Source: Neorhizobium populisoli (GTDB lineage: Bacteria; Pseudomonadota; Alphaproteobacteria; Rhizobiales; Rhizobiaceae). Taken from it: DNA of 64,000 bases. The stretch lies in contig NZ_JAHYCB010000002.1 in the NCBI RefSeq assembly GCF_019430945.1, forward strand, positions 310,001 through 374,000. Reading direction: 5' to 3'. Under the pieces are notes generated by a model. The model saw nothing but the letters and a program-made list of their open reading frames with translations. It ran no database searches and was not told the origin of the DNA. Of the stretch, positions 35,022 to 43,610 are shown one piece after another; position 1 is the first letter of the stretch; each line of letters starts with the position of its first letter. A program made the translations under genes and the position numbers.

Positions 35022-35438
35022 ATGACCAATCTCCGTCTGCGCGTCACGGCCATGGCCGTCGCGCTCGCATCCACCTTCACGACCTTCGTACCAGCGCAGG
35101 CTTTTCAAGTGCCCGTACCTTCCGGCATATCGACGGCAAGCCCCGTGACCGATGTCCAGTACCGCCGCGATCGCGAGTGGCGGCGTGACCGTGGTGGCTA
35201 CTATAACGGCCATCGTGGCTTTCGCGACCGACGCCCGGGTTATCGTTATCACAACGGGTTCTGGTTCCCGCTGGCGGCATTTGGCGCAGGCGCACTGATC
35301 GGCGGCGCCATCCAGTCCAGCCGGCCGGCAAGCGGCCACGTCGCCTGGTGTGAAAGCCGCTACCGCACCTATCGCGCGTCCGACAATACTTATGTCGCGA
35401 GCGGTGGCGTGCGTCGCACCTGCGTTTCGCCGCGTTGA
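35022..35438 (+). CDS. BA14K family secreted protein (copy 1)
   Basis: A 138-residue secreted protein with signal peptide (MTNLRLRVTAMAVALASTFTTFVPAQA). The mature part has a basic, tyrosine- and glycine-rich middle (GGYYNGHRGFRDRRPGYRYHNGFWFPL), a small Gly/Ala-rich hydrophobic stretch (LAAFGAGALIGGA) and the BA14K end with CESRYRTYRASDNTYVASGGVRRTC, whose two cysteines are conserved. BA14K proteins are surface-exposed, lectin-like antigens first described in Brucella. An AGGAAAC-like ribosome site precedes ATG 35022. It is followed by a second BA14K gene on the same strand after a terminator hairpin. Confidence 0.88.
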   Translation: MTNLRLRVTAMAVALASTFTTFVPAQAFQVPVPSGISTASPVTDVQYRRDREWRRDRGGYYNGHRGFRDRRPGYRYHNGFWFPLAAFGAGALIGGAIQSSRPASGHVAWCESRYRTYRASDNTYVASGGVRRTCVSPR

Positions 35439-35471
35439 GGCGGTGAATAAACCAGGAAATCGCGAAATCGG

Positions 35472-35495
35472 CCGGGCATCTGCCCGGTCGTTTTC
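35472..35495 (+). terminator. terminator between the two BA14K genes
   Basis: Stem CCGGGCA / TGCCCGG with a 2-base loop, followed by TCGTTTTCGTTTG. It separates the transcripts of the two tandem BA14K genes, so each likely has its own promoter. Confidence 0.75.
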
Positions 35496-35628
35496 GTTTG
35501 TGTTATCAAGCGTGCATTCAGCATGATTTTTCTACCAAGGATGCGAAATGGCCGGCTTTGCGTTAATCGCAGGCCATAGGCTTCGTTCACCGGAGCTGGG
35601 GAAACAGATCGAGGGATTGGAGATTTCA

Positions 35629-36114
35629 ATGACGTTGATGAAGAAGATCGCGGTTGCGGGGATCGCCGCTGCCGTTCTGGCCGGCTCGCTTCTGCCGGCT
35701 GAGGCCATGCCGCGCGTTGCCGCGCCGGCACCCGGCATCGATACCACCTCGGATGTGGTCACGGTGCAGTATCGCCGCCGCCATGGTGGCGACTGGTATA
35801 ACGGCCATCGCGGCTACCGCGACCGCCGCGCCGGTTACCGTCACTATAACGGTTACTGGTTCCCGCTGGCTGCCTTCGGTGCTGGGGCGCTGATCGGCGG
35901 TGCGCTGGCCGCACCGGATTACGAGCCCGAACCCCAATACGTGGAACCGGCTCCCCGCTACGTCGCCCCGGCTCCGCGATATGTGGAGCGCAGCGATATC
36001 AATCCGCGCCATTACGAATGGTGCTACGACCGCTACCGGTCCTACGATTCCGCCTCCAACACGTTCCAGCCGAATTACGGCCCGCGCCAGACCTGCCTTT
36101 CGCCCTATTATTGA
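35629..36114 (+). CDS. BA14K family secreted protein (copy 2)
   Basis: A 161-residue secreted protein, paralogue of the preceding one. It has a signal peptide (MTLMKKIAVAGIAAAVLAGSLLPAEA), the same YNGHRGYRDRRAGYRHYNGYWFPLAAFGAGALIGGA core, and the C-terminal two-cysteine segment WCYDRYRSYDSASNTFQPNYGPRQTC. Unlike copy 1 it has an insertion of proline-rich repeats (YVEPAPRYVAPAPRYVE) between core and BA14K end. ATG 35629 is chosen because a signal peptide follows directly and GGAG lies upstream; the frame opens earlier. It likely sits at the cell surface. Confidence 0.88.
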   Translation: MTLMKKIAVAGIAAAVLAGSLLPAEAMPRVAAPAPGIDTTSDVVTVQYRRRHGGDWYNGHRGYRDRRAGYRHYNGYWFPLAAFGAGALIGGALAAPDYEPEPQYVEPAPRYVAPAPRYVERSDINPRHYEWCYDRYRSYDSASNTFQPNYGPRQTCLSPYY

Positions 36115-36133
36115 GCGGGAACGCATGGAATTG

Positions 36134-36166
36134 AAAAAGCCGTCCGGTCATGCCAGGCGGCTTTTT
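36134..36166. terminator. bidirectional terminator after BA14K copy 2
   Basis: AAAAAGCCGTCC / GGCGGCTTTTT pair in a stem that is flanked by A-rich and T-rich ends, serving both the BA14K gene and the convergent transporter gene that ends at 36176. Confidence 0.85.
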
Positions 36167-36175
36167 CGTTTGGCC

Positions 36176-37177
36176 TCAAATAATGCCGGCGCGTTTTAGC
36201 AACCACCAGGCCGCAAGCACGGAAAGCACGATCAGGCCGAAAGCATAGGCCGTCCCGCCGTTGCCGCCCTCCGCCGCAAAGGGCAGGGAGGATGTGTTCA
36301 TTCCGAAAAAGCCGGTGATCAATGTCGGCGGCAGCATGAAGGCGGTCATGATCGACAGGATGTAGAGATGCCGGTTGGTCTCCGAAGACTGCTTGGAGTC
36401 TATTTCTTCATGCAGCAGCCGGGCACGCTCCTGCAGCGCATAGACGTCGTGATCCACCGATTCCAGCCGGCCGACCAGCCGAGATGCCGCATCGTCGAAA
36501 CCCGGCGGCATCTCGTCGTCATCAGCCGCCGCTGCCCGGCGCATCAGCGTCAGTACGGTGCGCAGATGCCGGTGCAGCCGCACTACCGTGCGCCGCACGG
36601 GGGCGAGGCGGCGCCGCTCGTCGCGCGGAGCATTGTCGTAGACAAAATCCTCGATCAGGTTCAGCTCTTCCGTCAGCTCCATGACCAGCGAGATCAGCGT
36701 CCGCTGGAATTCCGCGACGATCGTCTCGAACACGTCGATCGGTTTGCCGTAGCGCGAAGCGTTCTTCTCGATCGCCGCGCGCACCCGGTCGACGGAGCGC
36801 AGCGGCTGCAGCCTTGTGGTGATGATCACCCTGTCGGACACGAAGAAATGCAGCCAGCCGATATCGCGCGTGTCGCTGTCAAAATCCCGCTGGAAATCCA
36901 CCAGCGTGCCATAGATCAACTGCTCGTCGAGCGTTACCGCCGCATGAGTGTCATGGGTGGTGAGCGCGGCCGCGGCCGGTGGCGTGATGCCGGGAAAATT
37001 CTCCAGAAACGGCGTGACGCGCGTATCAGCGAGGTTGAGATGCAGCCAGACGAATCCGTCCTTCACATCGAGATCACGCCGCTCGACCTCAAGCGGCAGG
37101 CGCGTACAGGGAGAGGCGCCCGGATGGAAATGATAGGCCCAGACGAGACCGGGAACGGCGGGGGTGAGGATCGACAT
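36176..37177 (-). CDS. CorA/ZntB-type divalent cation transporter
   Basis: A 333-residue protein with a long N-terminal cytoplasmic domain rich in helices (RRTVVRLHRHLRTVLTLMRR), two C-terminal membrane segments and the family motif GMN in FFGMNTSSLPF between them. CorA moves Mg2+, ZntB moves Zn2+; the ending ...TGFFGMN-TSSLPF and the overall length suggest the ZntB branch. The channel is a homopentamer in the inner membrane. The start at 37177 (MSILTPAVPGLVWAYHF) is uncertain: ATGs at 37198, 37210 and 37240 are in frame. It faces the BA14K genes and runs alone. Confidence 0.88.
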   Translation of the reverse strand: MSILTPAVPGLVWAYHFHPGASPCTRLPLEVERRDLDVKDGFVWLHLNLADTRVTPFLENFPGITPPAAAALTTHDTHAAVTLDEQLIYGTLVDFQRDFDSDTRDIGWLHFFVSDRVIITTRLQPLRSVDRVRAAIEKNASRYGKPIDVFETIVAEFQRTLISLVMELTEELNLIEDFVYDNAPRDERRRLAPVRRTVVRLHRHLRTVLTLMRRAAAADDDEMPPGFDDAASRLVGRLESVDHDVYALQERARLLHEEIDSKQSSETNRHLYILSIMTAFMLPPTLITGFFGMNTSSLPFAAEGGNGGTAYAFGLIVLSVLAAWWLLKRAGII

Positions 37178-37288
37178 GGGGGAGGATTCCGGGAGCATGT
37201 GACAATCCATAGGCCTTTTGTGTGACGCAAGTTTCAACACGATTCTCTAAATCGCCAAGAGGACAATGGGAAGCAGATCGTAGAATGA

Positions 37289-37316
37289 TTGACTTTTACG
37301 TTTACGTTTACGTAAA
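37289..37316. promoter_or_regulatory. TTTACG triple repeat with TTTACGTAAA palindrome (operator)
   Basis: Three copies of TTTACG in a row end in a perfect 10-bp palindrome TTTACGTAAA; a TTGACT -35-like hexamer begins the stretch. It lies about 90 bases before the acyl-CoA dehydrogenase gene. The pattern resembles operators of MerR-type LiuR regulators of acyl-CoA and branched-chain amino acid catabolism in proteobacteria, from recall. Confidence 0.5.
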
Positions 37317-37406
37317 AAGATATGCGGAGCGTGCGTGAGCCGAAGAATCGGTTAGCATGCAGGTAGAACGGCAAACGCCGGCAATGAAGCGTCTGGGAGG
37401 AGCATC

Positions 37407-39188
37407 ATGTACAAGGCACCGGTCGAGGAAATCGCCTTCACCCTCAATCATGTGGCAGGTCTCGCGGAAGCACTGGAGATCGGCCGTTTTGGCGATCTGA
37501 GCGCCGATCTTGTCGATGCGATCCTGGAAGAGGCCGGCCGTTTCGCCGGCAACGAGATGGCGCCGCTCGGTGAGACGGGCGACAGGCAAGGCGCGCGGCT
37601 GACGGATGGCGAAGTGAAGACGCCGGACGGCTGGCCAGAGCTTTATCGCCATTGGCGCGAAGGCGGCTGGAACGGGTTGACTGCGCCGGAAGAATTCGGC
37701 GGCCAAAAACTGCCGCATATGCTGAATGTCGCAGCGCTGGAAATGTGGAACTCCGCCTCCATGGCGTTTGCGCTGGCCCCGACGCTCACCATGGGCGCGA
37801 TCGAGGCGCTGGTCGCGCATGGCAGCGACGCGCTGAAAGCAAAATACCTTGAAAAACTGGTGTCCGGCGAATGGACCGGCACGATGAACCTCACCGAGCC
37901 GCATGCCGGCTCGGATCTCGGCGTCCTGAAATCCCGCGCCGAGCGTGCCGAAAACGGCACCTACCGCATCTTCGGCCAGAAGATCTTCATCACCTGGGGC
38001 GAGCACGACGCGGCCGACAATATCATCCATCTGGTACTGGCCCGCCTGCCGGATGCGCCCGTCGGCACGCGCGGCATCTCGCTATTCCTCGTGCCGAAAT
38101 TTCTGGTGAATGACGACGGGTCGCTGGGCGCTCGCAACGACGTGTTCTGCCATTCGATCGAACACAAGCTCGGCATTCATGGTTCGCCGACCTGCACGAT
38201 GATCTATGGCGACGGCAAGTTCGGAGAGGAAAAGGGTGCGATCGGCTGGTTGGTCGGCGAGGAGAACAAGGGCCTTGCCTGCATGTTCACCATGATGAAC
38301 AATGCCCGTCTCGCCGTTGGCATGCAGGGTGTAGCGATCGCCGAGGCGGCCACGCAGAAGGCGGTCGCCTATGCGAAGGAGCGCACTCAGGGCAAGGCGC
38401 CCGGCTGGTCGGGCACTGGAATGAGCCCGATCATCGAACACCCGGATGTCGCCCGCACGCTGATCACCATGAAGGCGCTGACCCAGGGCGCCCGCGCCAT
38501 TTGTTATGCTTGCGCCCATGCGATCGACATGTCGCATCATACGGAAGGCGACGAGGCCCGCCACTGGACGGAACGCGCAGCACTGCTGACCCCGATCGCC
38601 AAATCCTTCGCGACCGATATCGGTGTCGATGTCGCCTCGCTCGGCATCCAGGTACATGGCGGCATGGGTTTCATCGAGGAGACGGGTGCGGCCCGTTACC
38701 TCCGCGATGCCCGTATCGCGCCGATCTACGAAGGCACCAACGGCATCCAGGCGATCGACCTTGTAGTCCGAAAACTGCCGCTCTCTTCCGGCAATCAGGT
38801 GAAGGGTTTTATCGGTGAGCTGAAACAGGTGGCCGACGAGGTTGCAGCCTCCAATAACCCGGCTTTCGGTGAAACCGCCGACCGGCTGAAGGCGGCGATT
38901 GCCGCGCTGGAAACCGCCACGAACTGGCTGCTCGAAGCCCAGACCGCCGGCCGCGCTTCCGATGCATTGGCGGGTGCCACGCCCTATCAGCGGCTGTTCG
39001 GCCTCGTGCTAACCGGCATCTATCTAGCCAAGGGCGGGCTCGTCTCAGTCGATAACGGCATGGGCGACCAGCGCGCCACGCTCTGCCGCTTCATGGCGGA
39101 AAACCTGCTGGCCGAAACCTCGGCTTTGAAGGATCGCGTCACGTCCGGTGCCGCGAGCCTCGAAGCCGCCCGCGCCATCCTCGCCTGA
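37407..39188 (+). CDS. acyl-CoA dehydrogenase
   Basis: A 593-residue flavoprotein of the large acyl-CoA dehydrogenase (AcdB/DmdC-like) group. Motifs: LTAPEEFGGQ, TEPHAGSDLGVLKSRA (FAD and substrate binding), FGQKIFITWGEHD, and the C-terminal IQVHGGMGFIEETGAARYLRDARIAPIYEGTNGIQAIDL, which includes the catalytic Glu in YEGTNGIQ. It has the extra C-terminal helical domain of this large group. It would oxidise an acyl-CoA to the enoyl-CoA, passing electrons to ETF. The specific chain is unknown. The enoyl-CoA hydratase follows after 11 bases, so they form an operon, controlled perhaps by the TTTACG operator. Confidence 0.9.
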   Translation: MYKAPVEEIAFTLNHVAGLAEALEIGRFGDLSADLVDAILEEAGRFAGNEMAPLGETGDRQGARLTDGEVKTPDGWPELYRHWREGGWNGLTAPEEFGGQKLPHMLNVAALEMWNSASMAFALAPTLTMGAIEALVAHGSDALKAKYLEKLVSGEWTGTMNLTEPHAGSDLGVLKSRAERAENGTYRIFGQKIFITWGEHDAADNIIHLVLARLPDAPVGTRGISLFLVPKFLVNDDGSLGARNDVFCHSIEHKLGIHGSPTCTMIYGDGKFGEEKGAIGWLVGEENKGLACMFTMMNNARLAVGMQGVAIAEAATQKAVAYAKERTQGKAPGWSGTGMSPIIEHPDVARTLITMKALTQGARAICYACAHAIDMSHHTEGDEARHWTERAALLTPIAKSFATDIGVDVASLGIQVHGGMGFIEETGAARYLRDARIAPIYEGTNGIQAIDLVVRKLPLSSGNQVKGFIGELKQVADEVAASNNPAFGETADRLKAAIAALETATNWLLEAQTAGRASDALAGATPYQRLFGLVLTGIYLAKGGLVSVDNGMGDQRATLCRFMAENLLAETSALKDRVTSGAASLEAARAILA

Positions 39189-39199
39189 AGGAGCCTTTC

Positions 39200-39958
39200 G
39201 TGAGCGACAACCACATTCTCGTCGAGCGTCCGGAAGCCCAACCGGGCCTGATGGTCATCCGCTTCAACCGGCCGGAAAAGAAGAACGCCATCACCTCGGC
39301 CATGTACAACCGCATGACCGCGGCTCTGGAAGAGGCCAATGGCGACGATGCCATCCGCGCCGTCGCCTTCCTCGGCACCGAAGGCTGCTTTTCGGCCGGC
39401 AACGACATGGGCGATTTCCTGAGCTACGCCATGTCCGGCTCGAGGGAAGCGCCCGCCGCCGCCGTCTTCATCAAGGCGCTGGCGCTTGCCGAAAAGCCGC
39501 TGGTCTCCGGTGTCGATGGTCTGGCGATCGGTATCGGCACCACGCTCAACCTGCATTGCGACATGACCATCGCCTCAGCCCGCAGCCAGTTCAAGACGCC
39601 CTTCGTCGATCTCGCTCTGGTTCCGGAAGCCGCGTCCAGCCTGCTGGCGCCAAAGATCATGGGCCATCAACGTGCCTTTGCCATGCTGGTGGCGGGTGAG
39701 GGGTTTTCGGCCGAAGCGGCGCTTGAGGCCGGTGTGATCTGGAAGATCGTCGCTCCCGAAGCGGTGGAGGCGGAGACGCTGATGCTTGCCGCAAGCCTCG
39801 CCAGGAAACCGCCGCAGGCCCTGAAGATCGCCCGCGATCTGGTGCGCGGCCCGCGCGATGCGGTGTTGGCCCGCATGGACGAGGAACTCGTGCATTTCTC
39901 CGCACAGCTGAAAAGCGCCGAGGCGCGTGCCGCGTTCGAAGCCTTCATGCGGCGTTAA
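39200..39958 (+). CDS. enoyl-CoA hydratase/isomerase family protein
   Basis: A 252-residue crotonase-fold protein. The oxyanion-hole regions are visible: EGCFSAGNDMGDF near residues 63-75 and VDGLAIGIGTTLNLHCDM around 105-122; FKTPFVDLALVPEAASSLLAPKIMG follows. The usual hydratase glutamates are not clear, so it may be a hydratase or an isomerase. It most likely acts on the enoyl-CoA from the preceding dehydrogenase. It follows that gene by 11 bases, with AAGGAGCC as the ribosome site. No terminator was recognised after it. Confidence 0.88.
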   Translation: MSDNHILVERPEAQPGLMVIRFNRPEKKNAITSAMYNRMTAALEEANGDDAIRAVAFLGTEGCFSAGNDMGDFLSYAMSGSREAPAAAVFIKALALAEKPLVSGVDGLAIGIGTTLNLHCDMTIASARSQFKTPFVDLALVPEAASSLLAPKIMGHQRAFAMLVAGEGFSAEAALEAGVIWKIVAPEAVEAETLMLAASLARKPPQALKIARDLVRGPRDAVLARMDEELVHFSAQLKSAEARAAFEAFMRR

Positions 39959-40053
39959 CGCGGCCCTAACACTAGTTTTGAAGATTGCCGCTTCCCCGTC
40001 TTTTTTCGGGGCAGGGACAGGATTAGATGTTGCTCAAACGAGGAGGTATCCCG

Positions 40054-40353
40054 ATGCGCAATATTCTGACGCTTACCGCTGTCCTGCTGCTTTCCTGCAC
40101 CGCCGCATCCGCCGGTGGGTTCTCGACCGGCGCCCCTGATGCGCCGATGAGCCTCATCCAGTATGGCGGCAATACCAAATCCCGCACGGACGACCGCCAG
40201 CCGCGCCCGCAGCGTTATATCTGCGTCGTCCAGCCGGCCCAGAGCGACAACCGCAACCGCCCCTATGTCTGCCGCGCCAGCGCCGGCCGCGTCGGCGGCA
40301 GCTGCCGTTGCGACAACGTCACCGGCAGCGGCAGGCTTGATCTGGACGACTGA
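40054..40353 (+). CDS. small secreted cysteine-containing protein, unknown
   Basis: A 99-residue protein with signal peptide (MRNILTLTAVLLLSCTAASA) and a short mature part with four spaced cysteines (YICVVQ, YVCRAS, GSCRCDN), possibly disulphide-linked. The leader cysteine in LLSC also sits near a lipobox position, so it could be a lipoprotein, though L-S-C-T lacks the usual small-residue context. GAGGAGG lies before ATG 40054, the preferred start. I do not recognise a family. It stands alone between the acyl-CoA operon and the convergent RNA methyltransferase gene. Confidence 0.65.
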   Translation: MRNILTLTAVLLLSCTAASAGGFSTGAPDAPMSLIQYGGNTKSRTDDRQPRPQRYICVVQPAQSDNRNRPYVCRASAGRVGGSCRCDNVTGSGRLDLDD

Positions 40354-40359
40354 GGTTGC

Positions 40360-41601
40360 TCACTTCTCCAAAAGCGCCACCGCTTCCACATGCGGAGACC
40401 AGAGGAACTGGTCGATAGGCGTCACGGATTTGATCCGGTAACCGGCATCGACGAGGATGCGCAGGTCGCGCGCCAGCGTTGTCGGATTGCAGCTCACCGC
40501 CACAACGGTCTTTACCGTCGAACGGGCCAGTTCCTTCATCTGCTCCTCGGCGCCGGCGCGCGGTGGGTCGAAGACGACGGCATCGTAGTTCTTCAGCTCC
40601 GACACCATCATCGGCCGGCGGAACAGATCGCGTTTTTCGACCGTCACCGGCTTCAGGCCCTGCGTGTTGCGGGCGGCGAAATCCAGCGCCTTCACCGCCT
40701 TGTCCTCGCCTTCGACCGCATGCACCTTGGCCTTGCGCGCCAGCCTCAGCGAAAACGTGCCGGAACCGGCAAACAGGTCGATGACCCGCTTCGCCTTGCC
40801 GACATGCGCCAGAACCAGCTCGGCCATCGCGTCTTCCGCCGGTTTGGTCGCCTGCGTGAAGCCGCCGGCCGGCGGCGAAACCCGCACGCCGCCGAAATCG
40901 ATGATCGGTTTTTGCGGCTCGATGACGATCTCGCCATTCACCGAAACCCGGGCGATACCGCGCATGGCGAGCACCGTCTCGGTAACGGCGCGGCGCTGCT
41001 TGTCGGAAAGTTTCAGGCCTTCCGCGGCGATATCGAGACCGGAAAGCGTCTCCAGCACGCTGAGGCGGAAGACCTCCGCGCCGGATGCGAGAGCCGCGCC
41101 GATCGCCCGGATGGCGTCAAGCCGCGCCACGATGCCGGGCGCGGCGATCGGACATTCCTCGATCGAGACGATATGGTTGGTCTCGGCACGGTTGAAGCCG
41201 AGCAGGAATTCCTTTTCCGTCTTGCGGGCGGAAAACACCGTGCGCCGCCGTTCGCCCGGATGGCAGGCGATCAGCTCATTCACGTCCGGCGTCAGGCCCT
41301 TGGCCTTCAGCGCATCGATGATCAATTCCCGCTTGAAGGCGCGATAAGGCGCGTCGGCCAGATGCTGCAGCGAACAGCCACCGCAGGCATCGCTGTCCGG
41401 TCCGAAATGGCGGCAAGCCGGCTCGACGCGATGGGGCGACAGGTTGGACGTCGACATGACGGTGCCGTGATCGCCGTTGCGGGCGATTGCCAGCACTTCG
41501 CCGGGCAGCGCATAGGGCACGTAGACCGGACCATCCTCGCCATTGGCGATGCCGTGCCCCTGTGCGCCGAGCCGGTTGATCGTAACGGTGACTGTGCTCA
41601 T
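40360..41601 (-). CDS. RlmD/TrmA-type RNA uracil-C5 methyltransferase
   Basis: A 413-residue class I SAM-dependent RNA methyltransferase. N-terminal TRAM domain (VTVTINRLGAQGHGIA), an iron-sulphur-type cysteine cluster C...CGGC (CRHFGPDSDACGGC) with a later ECPIA, SAM motif IDLFAGSGTFSLRLA, FDPPRAGAE and the catalytic cysteine in AVSCNPTTLARDL. The cluster favours the RlmD/RumA kind acting on 23S rRNA uracils over TrmA, but substrate is not proved. The start ATG overlaps the stop of tlyA (41598-41601), so it is translationally coupled to that gene. Confidence 0.9.
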   Translation of the reverse strand: MSTVTVTINRLGAQGHGIANGEDGPVYVPYALPGEVLAIARNGDHGTVMSTSNLSPHRVEPACRHFGPDSDACGGCSLQHLADAPYRAFKRELIIDALKAKGLTPDVNELIACHPGERRRTVFSARKTEKEFLLGFNRAETNHIVSIEECPIAAPGIVARLDAIRAIGAALASGAEVFRLSVLETLSGLDIAAEGLKLSDKQRRAVTETVLAMRGIARVSVNGEIVIEPQKPIIDFGGVRVSPPAGGFTQATKPAEDAMAELVLAHVGKAKRVIDLFAGSGTFSLRLARKAKVHAVEGEDKAVKALDFAARNTQGLKPVTVEKRDLFRRPMMVSELKNYDAVVFDPPRAGAEEQMKELARSTVKTVVAVSCNPTTLARDLRILVDAGYRIKSVTPIDQFLWSPHVEAVALLEK

Positions 41602-42362
41602 TTGGGTGTCTCCGCTTTGCGCCCTGCAAGCAGGAATTCCTGGTTGCCGTCGCCGCCGGCGATCGGGGAGGGAATGAGGCCGAGGCTCGTCCAGCCCATG
41701 TCTTCGGTCAGCCAGCGCTCCAGTTCGGCGGCCACATCAGGCGCGCTGTCGGGATCGCGCAGCATGCCGCCCTTGCCGACCGCTTCGCGTCCGGCCTCGA
41801 ACTGAGGTTTGACCAGCAATACGCATATGGCGTCGGGAAGCGCCATATCCAGCGCGGGCGGCAGCGCCAGCTTCAGCGAGATGAACGAGACGTCCGAGAC
41901 GATGAAGTCGATCTCTTCGCCGTTCAGGTCGTCCTCGGTCATGCCGCGGGCATTCAGCCCCTCGATATTGGTCACGCGCGGGTCTTCGGCGATCCGCTCA
42001 TGCATCTGGGCGTGACCGACATCGACGGCGGTGACATGTGCCGCGCCACGCTCGAGCAGGACTTCGGTAAAGCCGCCGGTCGAGGCGCCGACATCGAGAC
42101 AGTTGCGGTCTGCCGGGTGTAGGCCGAAATGGTCGAGCGCGGCGATCAGCTTCAGCGCGGCGCGCGAGACATAGGCCTTGGCGGGATCGTCGATCTCGAT
42201 CGCCGCGTTCGTGGCGACGACTTGGCCTGGCTTGGTGATGACCTGGCCGTTGACGGTCACGGTGCCGCGCGCAATCGCGTCGCGCGCCCGCGAGCGGCTG
42301 TCGAACAGGGAAAGCGTCACCAGAAGCTGGTCGAGACGCTGGGTTTCTTGGGGTTTTGACAT
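41598..42362 (-). CDS. tlyA: TlyA family rRNA methyltransferase/hemolysin-like protein
   Basis: A 254-residue protein with an N-terminal S4 RNA-binding domain (RLDQLLVTLSLFDSRSRARDAIARGTVTVNG) and a Rossmann-type methyltransferase domain with SAM motif LDVGASTGGFTEVLLERGA and DVSFISL. In mycobacteria TlyA 2-prime-O-methylates 16S and 23S rRNA at ribosome subunit-contact sites; hemolysin is an older label. ATG 42362 fits the S4 start; the frame opens 18 residues further up. It is coupled to the next RNA methyltransferase by a 4-base overlap. In rhizobia dxs commonly precedes tlyA; here 4.5 kb of other genes lie between. Confidence 0.9.
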   Translation of the reverse strand: MSKPQETQRLDQLLVTLSLFDSRSRARDAIARGTVTVNGQVITKPGQVVATNAAIEIDDPAKAYVSRAALKLIAALDHFGLHPADRNCLDVGASTGGFTEVLLERGAAHVTAVDVGHAQMHERIAEDPRVTNIEGLNARGMTEDDLNGEEIDFIVSDVSFISLKLALPPALDMALPDAICVLLVKPQFEAGREAVGKGGMLRDPDSAPDVAAELERWLTEDMGWTSLGLIPSPIAGGDGNQEFLLAGRKAETPK

Positions 42363-42495
42363 GATGGCAGTCAATGCCTGCGAGAAAGGGCGGATGCAAG
42401 CCTTTCCTTGTGGCAAAGATCGTTCCTGCAGACGGCCGGTCTTCTTTCTTGCGTAAATCTTGGCTATCGTCCGGCCTCAACAAAGGGAGAGGCGA

Positions 42496-43491
42496 ATGCG
42501 CGGGATACTTCTGGCTGGCGGTCTTGTGCTTTGCGCATCGCAGGCATTGGCAAACGATACGACGGCGGAACTGACGACCGGCGGGCTGATCTACGTTCAG
42601 ACCAGCGATGTCAGCATGGAGGAGGAAAACCTCTATATTTCCCGCGAGGAAGTGCTGGTCGATTATGTCTTCCGCAATACAGGCGACAAGGAAATCGAAA
42701 GCGTTATCGCCTTCCCGATGCCCGATGTCGTGGGCGGTTCGATGAGCGACATTGCCTATGGCGATCCGGAGGCCGACAACTTTCTCGGATTTTCGGTGGT
42801 GCAGGACGGACGGCAGATCAAGCCGGAACTGCAGCAGCGGGTGATCGCCACCGGCGTCGACCGCACCGACGAGTTGCTGGCCCAGAAAGTGCCGTTGCTC
42901 CCCTATAGCGACAAGACGGCCGAAGCGCTGAAATCGCTGCCGGCGGACGTCAAGCAGCGCTGGATCGCCGAAGGGCTGATCTATGTGGACGGTTATGATG
43001 CCGGCAAGGGTTTGCAGGAAGATCTGCGCCCCACCTGGACACTGCGCTCCGCCTATTGGTGGAAGACGAAGTTCCCGGCCGGCAAGCCGGTCAAGGTCAG
43101 CCATCGCTACAAGCCGAGCGTCGGCGGCACGGTCGCCATGAGCTTCATCCAGAACGGCAAGCCCGCCTACGAATACAAGAGCTATGTCGAGCGTTACTGC
43201 GTCGACGACGCCTTCATGAAGACCGCCGCAAAACTGGAAGCCGCCGCCGGCAAGAGCGGCCCGAACTATACCGAACAGTGGGTTTCCTACGTGCTGACCA
43301 CCGGCGCCAACTGGAGCGGCCCGATCTCCAAGTTCAAGCTGACAGTCGATAAGGGCAATGAAAAGGACTATGTCAGCTTCTGCGGCAGCGGTGTGAAGAA
43401 GGTCGGACCGACCACATTCGAAATGTCGGCGACGGATTTTAACCCGACGAAAGACCTTCACGTCCTGTTCTTGACGGCGGGTGATCAGTAA
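42496..43491 (+). CDS. DUF4424 domain secreted protein
   Basis: A 331-residue protein with signal peptide (MRGILLAGGLVLCASQALA) and a mature domain matching DUF4424: TTAELTTGGLIYVQTSDVSMEEENLYIS, EVLVDYVFRNTGDKEIESVIAFPMPDV, LRSAYWWKTKFPAGKPVKVSHRYKPSVGG. It is probably periplasmic. Family function is unknown. The start at 42496 is chosen for the signal peptide and the AGGGAGAGG before it; the frame is open upstream. Three cysteines could form disulphides. It stands alone, starting the first of the two accessory segments around dxs. Confidence 0.8.
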   Translation: MRGILLAGGLVLCASQALANDTTAELTTGGLIYVQTSDVSMEEENLYISREEVLVDYVFRNTGDKEIESVIAFPMPDVVGGSMSDIAYGDPEADNFLGFSVVQDGRQIKPELQQRVIATGVDRTDELLAQKVPLLPYSDKTAEALKSLPADVKQRWIAEGLIYVDGYDAGKGLQEDLRPTWTLRSAYWWKTKFPAGKPVKVSHRYKPSVGGTVAMSFIQNGKPAYEYKSYVERYCVDDAFMKTAAKLEAAAGKSGPNYTEQWVSYVLTTGANWSGPISKFKLTVDKGNEKDYVSFCGSGVKKVGPTTFEMSATDFNPTKDLHVLFLTAGDQ

Positions 43492-43610
43492 CGTCGCTTC
43501 ACGGTCCAATTCTTGAAGATTGAAGGAAACGTGATGCCGGGCTGCTTGTGACGCCCGGCTGAAAGCGCGATCTTCTGCGGCAGAAAATTCAAAGACTGCC
43601 GGGTACCCGC

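Noticed and set aside
43536..43559. GCCGGGC / GCCCGGC hairpin as terminator of the DUF4424 gene
   Set aside because: A stem is present but lacks a T-tract and could be a chance GC-rich repeat.
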